Origin: Polytrichum commune
Lineage: Eukaryota; Streptophyta; Polytrichopsida; Polytrichales; Polytrichaceae
Length of the DNA stretch: 64,000 nucleotides
NCBI GenBank assembly: GCA_950295325.1
Contig: OX485803.1
Coordinates: 71,871,554-71,935,553 of the forward strand
Reading direction: 5' to 3'
Shown here: piece after piece, positions 36,596 through 49,390 of the stretch
How the letters are laid out: each line of letters opens with the position of its first letter
Numbering within the stretch: the stretch's first letter is position 1
Notes under the pieces: generated by a model
Database searches by the model: none
What the model saw: only the letters and a program-made list of their open reading frames with translations
Told to the model about the DNA's origin: nothing
Position numbers and translations under genes: made by a program

Positions 36596-36958
36596 GTATG
36601 CGTGTGGTATTTGGTTATTTTTCTTAATCGGATCCCTATATCTGATTGGTGTGTGATTAGGTGAGAATAACCTAATCTCAATCACACATATTTAAAGAAA
36701 TTAAGCTACACCTTCAAATTTTATAAATTATTCCATAGTCAAATAATAAACACAATGGGGGGGGGGGGGAGCAATACATTCAGTTACAAATTCAACAAAC
36801 ATGTAACGTCAATAATCATAACTAAATAAGGGGTAACTTGATTTTCAATCCTATTTTTGACAATGCTTCATAAATTTACTAATGCAACACAAATTTTGAT
36901 GTGTAAATGTAGAAGTTGGTGAACCTGAAAACCAAACCGAATAACACCACATAGGTAT
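36596..36958. mobile_element. GGTATGCGTGTGG inverted-repeat element, copy 1
   Basis: The left end GGTATGCGTGTGGTATTTGG and the right end read inward, GATACCTATGTGGTGTTATT, are imperfect inverted repeats. The interior (AATAATCATAACTAAAT, GCAACACAAATTTTGATGTG) matches 60610-60985. A 13-G tract (36757-36769) lies inside. An end-only fragment of the same family, reversed, is at 37520-37605. Confidence 0.55.
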
Positions 36959-37519
36959 CTTTAGCTCAATGAAAGGAGATGGCTAATAACTTGCCGCTTC
37001 AAACAATGGCCAAATAAAATGCTTGCCCTTGCCCAAATTGAAGTTGGGCCATTGTAGTAGAGGTTCAGAACATTTTTATCCGGGCAGCGGGCAGCCCATG
37101 AAGCCCTGGGTTGATACCCTCCGGGTATAGAAGAGGGAAGGACAGGAAATGCATAGAGAGTGCTCCGAGACGCTTTGCAATGTCGGAGGTGATCACGAGG
37201 AGTGATTGGGATGCTGCAATTCGGAATTACGTTAAACAACACACGATGTAATTTTTTCTTTTCATCAGATTTACGTCTTCAAATTTTGCGTTGCATTACG
37301 AAATCTATGATGAAATATAAAATAACCAGATTGAAAACCAGACCTCCCCTGATTTAGTTACGGTTATCGAAAGTGCATGATTGTTAATTCCTTAACTGAA
37401 TACATATGTCTTTGCAATTGTGTCCCCTATTGAGTGTGGAGTAGTTAATAATGTTTGACGACGTAGTCCATTTTTTTTTTGAAACATGTGTGTTGTGTTT
37501 AAGATGTTTGTGGCGTTTG

Positions 37520-37605
37520 TTCTTTGATCCTCGCCTAAATACACACACCAATCGAATAGAGGTGTCCGGTTAAGAAACTAATCGAATAACACTTGCATAC
37601 TTCAG
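37520..37605 (-). repeat. End fragment of the GGTATGCGTGTGG family
   Basis: On the minus strand it reads GTATGCAAGTGTTATTCGAT followed by CCGGACACCTCTATTCGATTG, matching the left end of the 36.6-kb and 60.6-kb elements. The other end is absent. Confidence 0.5.
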
Positions 37606-37727
37606 GACTCACATCACATGTGGGACTCGTTTTTAGGTGCCTCGGTGCAATAGGGATTTGCTCAGTGTGTGAGTTGTGGAGGACTGGGAACTAAGCAATT
37701 GGGGTTGCTTGATCGATGGATGCTTAG

Positions 37728-37742
37728 GTTTAGGTTTTAGGG
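37728..37742 (+). promoter_or_regulatory. Telo-box-like motif upstream of TTI1
   Basis: TTTAGGTTTTAGGG lies about 40 bp upstream of the TTI1 start codon, so it would be in the 5' leader or core promoter. Telo-boxes (AAACCCTAA) are common near start sites of plant genes for growth and genome maintenance; this one is imperfect. Confidence 0.3.
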
Positions 37743-37779
37743 ATTCGCTCATTCTGTAGTAAAGTTGTGGAGGAATGCG

Positions 37780-40700
37780 ATGGCGAATGAGGAGGAGGGC
37801 GAGGTGAGGGCGAGGACATTCGCGGCGCTCCGCCCCGTATGCACGCGGTTACTGGAGCTTGCGACAAAACAGCCAGATGAGTGCGCAGTGGTGTTGGATG
37901 CCCTGCAGCAAGTGCTGAAGCGGCAGCCCGTGTGGGGCCTTCGAGCATGCATGGAGTAAGAATTTCCCTTTAATTTTCCATGTATGGGAGGTGCATCTTA
38001 ATCTGAATTTCATAAAAAAGATGGTCACTCCCCTGCAACTATTTGATGAGGTTTTATAGTAATCAAATCACGGGTGTCGGTGGCAGCTATGTATTGTTTC
38101 CAATTGTGCTGCTTCTGGATGCATCTGTTGCTTGCCGAGCCAACACAAGTTTGAGGACAGGGCACCAGCGGTTGATTGTGGGCGACAAAGTGGCAGAAGG
38201 AGTTCTAGCCTGCTTGAAGTTGGTTCTGGAGAGCTGCCCCTGCAATTCAGTTCTTCAGGTGCAGCTCCTCAGCTCTTCCGTACTTTAATTACCTCAATTT
38301 TAGTCCGAGCTTATGTAGAAATGCAAGCTCACGTGCTTCTTCTGCTCACTTGATGCACATGGACGTCCATAGCTGGATTTAAGAGTTAGGCTTTAGGGTT
38401 TAGTGAATCAAGACAGCTGGTTTTCTTCAGGTGCAGCTCTTCAGCTCTTCGGTTTTTCAATTATCTCAATTTTAGTCTGAGCTTGTGTAGAATGCAAGTG
38501 CACCTACCACTTCTGCTCACTGGATGCACATGTATGTCCATAGCGGGATTCAAGGGTTAGGGTTTAGGGTTTAGGGTTTAGTGAATCAAGGCAGCTGGTC
38601 TCATTTCTGTCGGCAATTCTGTGGAGGGGTATGTGAAGTCAGTGTGGATTCAAAGATTGGTTGAAGTTGGAAGTGCCCACAATTGGACCACATATCTTGA
38701 GTTGTATTGCTAGCTCAGCCTGTGGAAGACTTGTTGGGGTTGAGGAGCACACCAGGGATTTAGAGAGTGGGTGCTAATTTTTGCCATATCTGAACAATGT
38801 GCCTGCCTGTCCACTGTTGGATTCGGAAACTATGAGTGTTTACGACATTGCCTACATCCGAATGGAACATGGACTCTCCAAGGACAGGTCTATCTAGTTG
38901 CTTGGAAGTCCCTTTAAGTACTTAGGTCGATGTAGAATTTCACTTTCAGGTGTTTGTTGCAGATGACATCGTTACTCAAGAAGTTGACTGCAGCTGCCAT
39001 GCTCTCTCCCTCTGAGGCTTCGGAAGAGTTTCGGCATCATGTTGTCATGTGCCTACGGTCACTGTTCCAGGCCTTGCAATCATGTGGATCCTCCTCTTGT
39101 AGCTGCAAGCATGTGCTCCTGTCGCCCTTCACAATCTTGAAGCAAAACCCCTCAGTGTTGTATGAAGGATACACCTTCAATGAAGACATTCAAGAAGATT
39201 TTCTTGCCGAGGAGTTTATAACTGTTGAATACTCATCACTGGAGAAATGCCCTCTAGGATATCTGCAGGCGCTGGACATGGCTCCGGCAATTGGGCATCT
39301 GCTGTCTCTTCTTCTGCAGGTCCATGTTCATTCTTCTCTCTGGTTAGGAATATCCAAACCCCTTACACAGAGTGTCTTAGTGATAATGGTTCTGTAAGCT
39401 TATTGGTACGATGGAGCTAGTTAGTTGAATCCCAGGCAAAAGATCTGCGAACTTCAAGATCCAATGTAATATGCCTACTGGACAATCACATATGCACTTG
39501 AAATTTGGGTTCGAGCATCCAGTGCAGTGTTTGTCTACATGTTGGAAACGATTAAACTGCTAAGTGGCTCAGTATTTGTGAATTTTTGATTTTCATTAAT
39601 GATATAAAAAGCTGGTGAAGATACATTTTGCACCATCTTAAAGACTTCTGCAGTATGACTTGCTTCATTGTAATTTTGACAAACTGCATCAATGCTTTTC
39701 GCATGGAGCTACAAAGCTCACTGTACTTTGTACTTACCCAGATTGCTGATCGAGAGGTGGCACAAGGAGGAATTGGAAGTGGTAAACTAAGAGAAGATGC
39801 GCTATCAACACTTCGGCACATCCTAGTAAAGGTACAATCCTTGCTTTCACTCCTGTGTTGTTTTATTGAAATGCCCCATGATAGTAGCATGTCATTGCAA
39901 TGCATTTAAAGTTCACTGGGGATTGTTTAGTCACCTACATGTGGTAGAAGAACTAAGGGTGGGGTCCGGGTCCAAGAAACTTGGGGTCCAAAACGCCCCT
40001 CAATGACCTTACTTTCAGACTCAAGATTGACCCCAGCCTTGAAGATTGGTTTCTCAAATTAGGAGTATTTTCTTGAGTAGGGACCGATGAGATCTGGCGG
40101 AATGGTGATGCCACTTGGTGCCACCTCATTTTTTCATATCTTGGACCCGGACTACAATGTAAACTCCTTGGGCCCCAAATTTTGCTCTTGACAAATAGGA
40201 TTGCTTGATTTTTGGAGTTCCTTTGGTCTTGGACCCTATTATAAACCCACCCTAAGTTTCAGCACATGTTCAGGGCTATGTCTTAAGTTTGTTCATTGAC
40301 TTTGTTGCAGGTGGGTCATGCAGATGCCCTGGCCTTTTTCCTCCCCGGGGTGGCCAGTGGTCTTATCAAGGCAATACGTAGTTCCATGGTAACAAGTCGC
40401 CGGAAGTCGGCAACAGCAACTTATAAATCAGTGGGGGCAGCAGGAAGTACTGGGGCTTTAGAGGAAAGTGTGAGAGGATTAGCTGAGTTACTTGTTCTAG
40501 TATTAGCTGATGCTCGCAATTGGTCCTGCTTGCCAGAGTTGGCGTCCCAACACTCTCATGAAGGTCAAGACAGTGGTGAAGTAGAGTCTGCTTTGCAAAA
40601 AGTTCAGGATGTGCTTCTGCAGAAGCCTGGAGAGACGCTTAATGCAGAGGTGCTCCATGAATCCAATTTAGGAGATAGTGCTGAAGTTCAAGCAGGGGAA

Positions 40701-43700
40701 GGAGTGCATCCTTTGACAATGCGCTCAGAGCGAGACAAGAGATGGCTAGAGTCAACAGTTCTGCGCTTGGGATCCATGCTGTCTGAACTTTTGCCCCTGG
40801 TAAGAGGTTTAAGCATCATCTTCATAATTTGTGTTGATATACATGTGTCTCTAGAAGTAAAAGGTAAATGTGCCTAATTCAGTCACTTATCTTAATCTGT
40901 CACCTATATTTGAGTGGTGAGTGGTTACATGCGGATCTAAATATGGATACCAAAAAGACACGTGTTTAGAAGAGATTGGAGTACCTGCTTAAAATGTGTT
41001 AACCATTCTAAGTTCAATAGTCAACATATGGAGGGTGGGGGCTACATGGTTGTGCTTTGGCTCCAATGCTTTTGACTTTGAAAAATGATTGCAGCAACAT
41101 GGGAGATATTAAGATTCTATAGATTGTTGCTAAAATCTCATGTAACATTTGCAGATCCAAGAAAAGTCCTAGCTCTAATATCCAAGTTGAGAATCGTGGC
41201 AAACAACAAGTACTAACAATTTAAGACACGTTTACCTTATGGGATGTATTCTTATGCATAATGAATTCTAAAGAGCCATAGTCAAGTACAAATCGGTGAT
41301 GGTCTTTTGGGGTGTGTGATTAGCTCTGTGCACATCCTGCTCCAGCAGTGAGGCTTGCGGTTGTGGAATCTACTGCAGTGCTTCTCTTAACTTGTGGTGG
41401 CACGCTTGAGAACTGCACATATATATTCTTGGTAAGAATTATCAGGTGCCATTACTGATGAAAGTAGCAACTTCTGGCTTTTCTCATAATGTTTAAATCA
41501 TATAGTGTTTACTGATGGCAATGAAGTAATTTCACTAATGGCTAGCTTGCTAATTAACCACAAACTGCAGCTCTTGATGAAACAGTTTTAGCATTTTATT
41601 GCCTCTGTGTCTCATTGTGTCACGTTTTGAATGTGGAATTTAGTGTACTAGTGCCGAGACATTTGAACATCTATTGTATAATATCTGCCACAATGAGGTA
41701 TGGATAAATTGCTTGACATTGTATTTAACATACTGCTATTCAATTGTTACAGGATTGCTTATTGGCATTGAGTTGTGATGAATGGAGTCACGTTGCTTCA
41801 GCAGCTAACTCAAGTCTCATGTTCCTCACATCTGTTGGTGAAGGTCTTAAGAACGTTAATGGTGGTACTGATGTTGAGATATTACATCGATCTCGGTGCA
41901 TACATAGGTCAAGGTTCCAAAAACAATCTCTGCTCAATGTTCTTCAAAGGTATGGTCTTTCTCATAATACAAAACTGATTTCACTTTCTTCTATTGTGCT
42001 TTTGATTTGGGTGATGTGCATGGTTCTAATTCCTTAATATCTTGAATCTAGGTGTAGAACAAAACCATGCATGTTGAATACACTATTTTTGTCTTTCATG
42101 ATTGCAAGATTGCTGGAGAAACTTCCCCAAGCAGTATTTGCAGGAAATGAAACTATGGCAGTACTTCAGGCACGCCGATTAGCTGCTGCTATTTATTTCC
42201 TTGGTCCGGATGCCATTCACTCATTCTTTCTAGAGTCTCTGGTGAGTATGAAATTACTACTGGTTCTGCTACAGTTAAGCAACATGAATTTGGTTTTCTA
42301 TTCTAATCTTATCCACTGTGTTATAAGTTTGTATCATATTTGTTGTTACCTGAGAATCACTGTTTATCACTAAAGGGCCTCACGTGTGTTTGTGTGGCAT
42401 GGATGGTGTCCACAGGAAGCCTGTGAAAAGTTTGTGAGCATTATGTCACAGTGTTTGAGCTTTTCTTCTTCGTTCTCTGGCCCCATCAATTTGACCAGCT
42501 TGGCCACCTCATCAAAATCAAGCCCCCTTCTGGTTATGTCTGAACTTAAGACCAATGCAATTGATGAAGAGACTGTATCGTCCAAACTTCCCATACAATC
42601 AGAGCAAAAGCATGAGAGGGTGGAAGTTATTGTAGCAGCAGAGATCCTGCCGCGGATGCCACCGTGGCTTTCACAAAGTGCTCATCGGGTCTACAAAACA
42701 CTTGCATGTATCATCAGACTTGTTGGTGGAGCTGCAGTTTCTGGTGAGAGCTTGTTTATGTCAATCATGTTGAGCCACTTGCATGCATTATAGCATATGC
42801 ATGTATGTTTGAGGTGCTTAAAATCGTTTTTCTTTTTCATGTTCTAGGTAAGCCTGGGGATCCCGCACTGATGCGCATTGTGGAGATCCTCTTGGATACT
42901 CTACAACAAGCAGCGAGTGAGCTACGCGAACAACCAGAGGAAGCGAATCAGATCATACACTTTGGGGATGGTCGTTTGCAACGTGCTTCTGCCACATCAG
43001 TTTGTATTCTTAATGAATTTGTGTACGGTGCCTCAGGGCTTTGGACTGATAAATTGTCCAGCTTCTTTGGGGATTTCTCAACTAAAGAGGCTCATGAATC
43101 TGGGAAGTGGTGGAAAGGAAGTAATGTGGATGCAAAGTCCCACATTAGTGAGTGCATGGGCAATATATTGCATGATTACTTGTCACCAGAGATCTGGGAG
43201 CTTCCAGTTGAGGCTGTGGCACGCTCAGCACGCAAAGAATCCAGTTCAGATATGTCACTTCTGCATGTTCTTCAAGACAATGCCATGCTCCAACAGGTTT
43301 GTGAATATCAGATTGTTTGCAGTTCTCCAGTTTCTATGTTTGCCATCTAGAGTGCTAAATGTATCAAGTTTTATTGACGTTGGCAAATTGCTCTTGAGAT
43401 TGGGTGAAGGAGACATTTCAAATTTGCAGAGAAATTTGTACAGGTACTTGTGGAAGGTATCGGTGTGTTTGGAATAGCACTTGGTAAAGCATTTGAGAAT
43501 GGAGGGTTTCTGGCACTTGTTCTGTACCCCTTGCTGGAAAAGCTGGCTTCAACCAATCTGGATGTTAGTAGTGCTGCAGATATTTCTCTTCGTGCCATCT
43601 GTTATCACAGTGGTTATCAATCGGTATTTCAACCTACTCTCCTTTCCCTGATTTAGTGGCTTTCTGTTCATGCATAATCTTATGCCTTTGCCTATGTTTA

Positions 43701-46700
43701 CTCTTGATTTCTTCAAAGTGCCTCACGGAGCAGATTTGTAAAACCAGGTTAAGGAGCTAGTAATCCAAAACTCGGACTATGTGATCGATTCCCTGTGTCG
43801 GCAGCTCCGGCATCTTCCTCACTATCCATATGCCCCTTCCCTATTGGCAGCTATTCTAAGGCATACTGGCGCTGCCCCACATCTGCTTCCTCTTCTTGAA
43901 GAGCCTGTAAGAGAATCTTGTAACCTGATACCAAAGCCTGTTAAACCCCATGCTCAAGCTTTATGTTGTCATTGATTGCCACTTGCTGTAAAATTTACTA
44001 CAATATGCTTTTTGATTTTGTTATTCTGGGTAGTTCATTGTCATGACACCTTGAAGGTGATGCTTTTGCTGCAGATGCAAGGTATCGTGTTGGAGCTAGA
44101 AGTTCCAGCAAGAAGGAGGCACCCACAGTTAACTTTACCATTGTTACGGGTATGCTTTCTCATTCCAGTGTTAATTGGAAGCGGTGCTTCTTCTTAGTCC
44201 AACCTTTGCTCGAGTGTTTTTAGGATCAAATCTTGTTGCCATTATCCTTAAGAAATACTGTTCTCACCACATTGATCTGCTGGCTTTGGTGTCTCTCATT
44301 ATATTTTCACCATGTTTAAACTACAGTCATATTGACGATTTGTGTTCATGCAACTCCATTGTCCACCCTTTTAAATGGTCTATTTACACTCAAAACTACA
44401 GTAGTACATGATTTAGTTCCCTGTGATTACCGTGAAGTATAGTTTTAGAATTATTTCAGTTTCCTGATGGAGTACCAAAGCAACATGAAATCTTGTTCGC
44501 TGTCACTGATATCATATGAAGATGTCCTTTGTGTCTCTGTTGGACCTGCTTTTGTTCATGTTTTTAAACTCGATCTTTTCAGGCACTTCGAGAGATAGCT
44601 AAGGCAGCACGTGTTGAAGGATGTGCCATGTTTGCTGAAGCATCAAGTACTGTTGCTCGTATGAAAAGCACACTAGAAGCAGAACTGGATATTTGTACAG
44701 AAGCCGGGCAGATGGGCATTGAGAAACTGATAACTGAAGTTCAGGACACAGAGAGGCGTCGGAAATCAGTGGTGTCTGTGGCCACCTCTTGCCTCCATGC
44801 ATGTACACCTCTGTTGGCTTCCCAAGATCCAGAAACATGCCTACTTGTGCTTGATACAATTGAGGTATGCAGAATATGTTAGATTGAAAGGAAAGTTCCC
44901 AACATGAGATGAAGGTTGATCACATGGTTTCACTTTATAAACATGGTGGCAAAATTATCGTTTTTAATGGATTGATGGTGGGTGATATTCTTGAGTTTAG
45001 GGGTAATATTGATAATGAGGGTTAGCTTCTCTATGATTCAGGATGGAGTTGCTGGATTGGCAGATATGGAGGCAACGTTTCCTCATTTACAAGCCCAACG
45101 TACTGCAATTGAGGACTTCCTTGCGAGGAGTGTTAAGGATCTTGGTGATCCTGATGATGTGAAACCTTTTGGTTCCCAAGATGAGGGTAGCCAGAATAAT
45201 ATTCTCTTGCCAAGCATGAATAAAGTGTGGCCACAATTGGTACCGTGTCTTCGACACACCAAGCCTGCGGTACATAGTACAATCTCTCCTCTCAAGTCCT
45301 TCCTTTTTGCCCTTGTTATGTGTGATGGCTGGAAAGTTTGTCCCCAGGGTGAGTTTGAAATTTGCTCCCAAGGCTGCCAAATATTTCTGTTGATTTACCT
45401 AAGAGCTCCTTTCACCTGACTTAAGCAGATGGTTGGAGTTTAAACCATTATACAGGAAAATCGATGTATTGAATGCAAGGGGCAGCCACCTCCAGCTTCC
45501 TGTATTACTTGCATCTGCAGGAGCAAGCTACATTGAAATGAAGCTGAACCTGACAAGGAACACAATTAACCATATATGTTGGGTTCTATGATTGAGCTTC
45601 TTCTGAGATAGAAGAGTGCTTAGCAGAAATCATCATGCTATGCACTTCACTGTGAGAAAATATTAGAAACTGATGGTGGAATTGGTCAAGGCAGCAGGCA
45701 ATCATGAATTCTAGTCACCTCTTAGATTTATGTTTTGAGGATCAACAGTCCTGGCTGGTGTCTGAAAGCAAACAGAGGCTCACATGTAAGTAAAATGTGT
45801 TACAGATCCTTGTACGGGTGCTGGCTGTTATCTCAAGTATTATCCACAATTGTGGAGGTCATTTCTTTACCCGCCGCATTGCAAATGATGCCCTGCCTTT
45901 GCTGTTGAAGCTTCTTCGGGAAGGACCCGCATCAACCGTGACCCGTCCATCTGATAATTTGCGACCCAAGACTAGCAAAGAAATTCTGCTGCTTAAGAAT
46001 CAAGGAAGTGAGGTCCGCGAGATGGGAACTTCACCTTCAGCTGTTCTCAAGGTCCAGCAAGCAGTGTTGACATGTATTCAAATGATTGCAGGGGACAAGA
46101 AAAGTTCTCCTGCACTTGATACTGCGTACAAACCAATTGTAGCGTGGATTGTGGGTTTGGCATGTAAAGTGCAGGCCTTGTGGGCAGCAGCAGCTGAGGC
46201 CCTTGTTGCCCTTTCAAATGTTGACTCCGATCTAGTTTGGCTCCTTGTAGCAGACCTTGTTTACGGTAATTAACTTTTCCCAAGTTTAAAAAAGTTTCTG
46301 ACTTGATTTATCAGTATCATATTATTCTCCTTTTGCAGAAACTCTGAACAGCTGTGGTGGCACTTTGATATTTATGGTGAAGTATCTATCACCTAGTAAG
46401 CTAACGTTTGGTTTGTTTATCTGGATATTCACTCTCATCAATTTCTAGTGGTTTCACCAGTTTTTTAGCCACTCATAGTGAGTAAGAGATCACTTTAAGC
46501 AGGTCAGTGGCAGAGCCAACGTTAACCATAAAACATCTCTATTTGTGTACTCACTATGGTGTCCTATGATTTCATTGGTTGATCAACTTTCAACTGACAT
46601 GTAATCACTATGCAGGTGGACATACCCACGGCTTACAATCACCTGGAGAGGAATTTTTAAGCTTTGATCAAGTTTTCCCACCCCTTCCTTCTCCAAAAGA

Positions 46701-46812
46701 CGCACTTTGGGTTCAGTATTCTAGCCACAATGGTGACCCTACAATTGACAGAAGAGCTGCCCAGGAGTTGCTAATCAAGCTGGAGGCCACCTACAAGGAC
46801 AAACAAAGTTAG
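37780..46812 (+). CDS. TELO2-interacting protein 1 (TTI1) homologue
   Basis: Seventeen exons give 1359 aa: 37780-37955, 38087-38258, 38963-39319, 39742-39831, 40311-40799, 41324-41431, 41753-41949, 42109-42241, 42416-42743, 42848-43296, 43444-43623, 43748-43906, 44075-44149, 44583-44864, 45042-45269, 45806-46265 and 46616-46812. All introns are GT-AG and the frame is kept throughout. TTI1 is an all-helical HEAT/ARM-repeat protein that acts with TEL2 and TTI2 as an HSP90 co-chaperone for PIKK kinases (TOR, ATM, ATR). Recognisable blocks are TFAALRPVCTRLLEL (N-terminus), YVLFPIVLLLDA, VGHADALAFFLPGV (~266), LVEGIGVFGIALGK, NSDYVIDSLCRQLRHL (~901), HPQLTLPLLR (~962) and MNKVWPQLVPCLRH (~1123), which match plant TTI1 from memory. 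The length is near that of the Arabidopsis homologue. The least certain junction is the last: a small alternative exon near 46340-46377 would break the frame. Confidence 0.9.
38251..38600 (+). repeat. 172-bp tandem duplication across a TTI1 splice donor
   Basis: The end of exon 2 with its donor (TTCTTCAG then GTGCAGCTC, 38251) and the following intron sequence recur 172 bp downstream (38423). Both units end with telomere-type repeats: one degenerate in the first, four TTTAGGG-like units at 38554-38580 in the second. The second donor at 38430/38431 is intact, but its use would add 172 nt and shift the frame. Confidence 0.8.
38554..38580 (+). repeat. Interstitial telomeric repeats in TTI1 intron 2
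   Basis: About four units of TTTAGGG (first one GGGTTAGGG). This is the plant telomere unit, here inside an intron and inside a tandem duplication. Confidence 0.75.
39957..40252. mobile_element. Tourist-like element in TTI1 intron 4
   Basis: 296 bp flanked by TAA on each side (39954-39956 and 40253-40255). The ends GGGTGGGGTCCGGGTCC and, read inward, GGGTGGGTTTATAATAGGG then TCC are imperfect inverted repeats. It has no coding capacity. It occupies about 60% of the 479-bp intron without touching the splice sites. Confidence 0.75.
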
Positions 46813-48500
46813 TTTGTTTGGTTAATCTCAATGCAGATGGACCTTCACGCCACCCAGTCATTGGGTTGTGCATTGGCGAGAAAACTGGATTTATCACTCC
46901 AAAGAGAACGTCAATAGAGCACACCAACTGCTGCACTATGGTTAATGGAGCTCTGTGCAGTGGTGTTGTATGATGTACAGGAGGAATACGATTCCATTGG
47001 GGTCTCACCCTTTCCATTGCCAGGTTCGCTGATGTGGGTATATAAGATTTCAGAGGCAAAAGTTGCTGATGGGACATGTTCAAATCACAGCAGTTCCTAT
47101 TCATCGAGTGGGTAGTCTACTTATCCTCCTGTGCCCTTTTGGGCGGAGAGTAACACCTTTGATGTGACCTCAATGACGTAAAATTCACGATGATAAAAGG
47201 TGATGGACAGAGACTTGGCCAGACTTTGGAGGATTTGGGCATTACAAAAAAGTCCTCTTCGAGCAGCATCATTATCTCTATATGAAATGTGTTTATGAAG
47301 GTTGACATATGACAGTGTTGGATCTGGTGCTTGATGAGGATAGTTGTGATAAAAAAGTTTACAATCAAGCCAGCTCGATCTCTCTGGTCATTCATAAATG
47401 ACCTTATTTCAGGCGTGGAGTAGGTGAATGCAAGGCAAGCTACAGTTAGTCACTTCATTCCTTGGGGACTTCTAGTGGGGAAGGTTGTGCCATACCTTTG
47501 CAAGTTGGTTTGGAGCTAACAAGGCACTAATTTGAAGCATCTTTTTTCACTTTGACATACTTGATCTCATGGCTCATAATATTTTTCCTGGCTGTACTTA
47601 GTGCAGCAATGAGGCCCTTGCATAAGGAAGTGGTTTCTAGGTCACATGGCTCTTTCATGGTCATCTTCAGTTTGTGAGCCAAATGGTGCATTAATTGTGT
47701 GGCTGAAGTAGGACAGTCGCCACTTAATGAGACGAAGTCATGGACATTTATATAAGACCTACTTGAGAACAGCCTTCCATTCTATGATCAAGCATTGTGA
47801 TCACTAACCTGCTTAGAGGTCATTTTGCGCATCTTATCCACATGTTGGATCTCAAAATCAAACATACTGAATTGAAGGAATCTCGTTTTGCATTCTTGAC
47901 TTCATGTCAATTTAACATGAGAGTAGTCAAATTTGTATCATATGGACAAATCCCTAGACAAGTTAGGTGCAAGTCTGTAAACTGCAGATTGTATGGTGGA
48001 TATCAAGGGAGAGGACGGAGCTGGCGCAGCCCCATGTGATTCTTGCTTTTGAATTCTATAATGCATGTGGCATCCACTCCCTCGATTGAATGTCTGCACT
48101 GCTATTAGTTTAAATTGCGCTCATTTACAGTGTTTTCTTTGTCAATTCTGATACCTACAGTGACCTAAGAAGTCTGTTGTTAGTATTTTCTCTCTGGTAG
48201 CTGATGGATAGTGGGCAAATGTGCCTGTTGATCTTCTCTCCCCGGAGTTGTTTCTGCGGCTGCCCTGACATTGGGTGGCATAAGTAACCCTCCACTCTCA
48301 CATGCACAGTTTTTCTTCTTGTCATCTACTCCTGTTCCTCTCAATCTATGGAAGAGGACCAACCTCCGTCTGCCATGGATGAGGAGACTTGTTCGCAACC
48401 TCTGCAGGTTTCTCCCTATTATTCTGCACCCAATGCCTTCCCTAAGGGATCTAAACGTCTCATTCTTCAATCCGATCTTTTGACTGAGCAGTGCAGCCTG
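46813..48500. other. Region downstream of TTI1
   Basis: Probably begins with the TTI1 3' untranslated region. No clear polyadenylation signal or second gene was recognised. Short frames on both strands lack domains. Confidence 0.35.
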
Positions 48501-48529
48501 TGTTCATCTTCACTTTTTTTTTTTCAGTC

Positions 48530-48741
48530 TATTGAGATGAGAGAGGGTTTTTTCCAAACTTCATTTTCAAGAGGCCACTTTTAATTTATGGGGGTCTTCC
48601 CTCTCAATGCACTTGTTGCAGGTCTTTGGGACATATAATCAAAGATTGTCCTCATCTCAAACTTCTGGTGCAACCTACACAAATTTCCTCATCTACATCA
48701 TTCCACCACTTCTCCCCTTTGCCAGCCCCCTCTGATCAATA
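48530..48741 (+). pseudogene. Zinc-knuckle (CCHC) retroelement relic, LINE ORF1/gag-like
   Basis: One frame reads LLIYGGLPSQ followed by CTCCRSLGHIIKDC, a perfect C-x2-C-x4-H-x4-C zinc knuckle at 48608-48649, then PHLKLLVQPTQ and a Ser/Pro-rich tail to a stop at 48739. The lead-in resembles the segment before the knuckle in plant LINE ORF1 (DUF4283-type) proteins. There is no start, RNA-binding domain or reverse transcriptase nearby, so this is a fragment. Confidence 0.45.
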
Positions 48742-49074
48742 ATCCATTTCCGTTCAATTGCCTTCTCGCCCATTGTCACCTCTATCTGTCCTGTGCTCTT
48801 CCCCACCTCACCTCCTCACCCTCTTCCTCTAAGACCACCCTTCCCTCCAATTTCATTCCCACTCATGTAGTCCCCTTGCATTTGCAGGGACCCAACATTC
48901 TCCCCACCATCTCATTGAGTTCCTGCTAGCAATTTCCCTCCCTCAATCTCCAATGGCCAGGGGCACACATGTTGTGTTAAATGTCAATCACAACAATCAA
49001 CCTTGACCAGACATGCTCCTCTTTTAAGAACTAAGATTAACAGATGTAGATCGTTACTGCAAGACTCATGAGCT

Positions 49075-49390
49075 AAAATTTATCAAATTTTTGTCATGAG
49101 TAGATATACACAGTACCTATTACATAGTAAGAAATAGTAACTAAATTTGATGATTTTTTTAAAAATAAAAAATACCGTTTCTAACTAGAATGATGTAGAA
49201 TTGAACTAAAAACAATTACTAAAAAAGTGAAGATGACTAAAAATTTCAAAAAAAGATACAAAAGATATTGTCAATGATTATATATATATAAACATCATAG
49301 AATTTAAAATTATCTATGGCATGTAATATAGAGGTAGCAAACTTTGTTCGCATGTGGTGGTCAACTTGACAATGGATTGACCTCCCCATG
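49075..49390. mobile_element. hAT-like element, left-truncated copy
   Basis: About 316 bp matching the right three quarters of the element at 13145-13554 (TCATGAGTAGATA, TACCGTTTCTAACTAGAATGA, CAACTTGACAATG blocks) and ending CCTCCCCATG. The left inverted repeat is missing, so it can no longer move. Confidence 0.75.

Noticed and set aside
46340-46377. Possible extra TTI1 exon
   Set aside because: Good splice dinucleotides, but inclusion puts the last exon out of frame.
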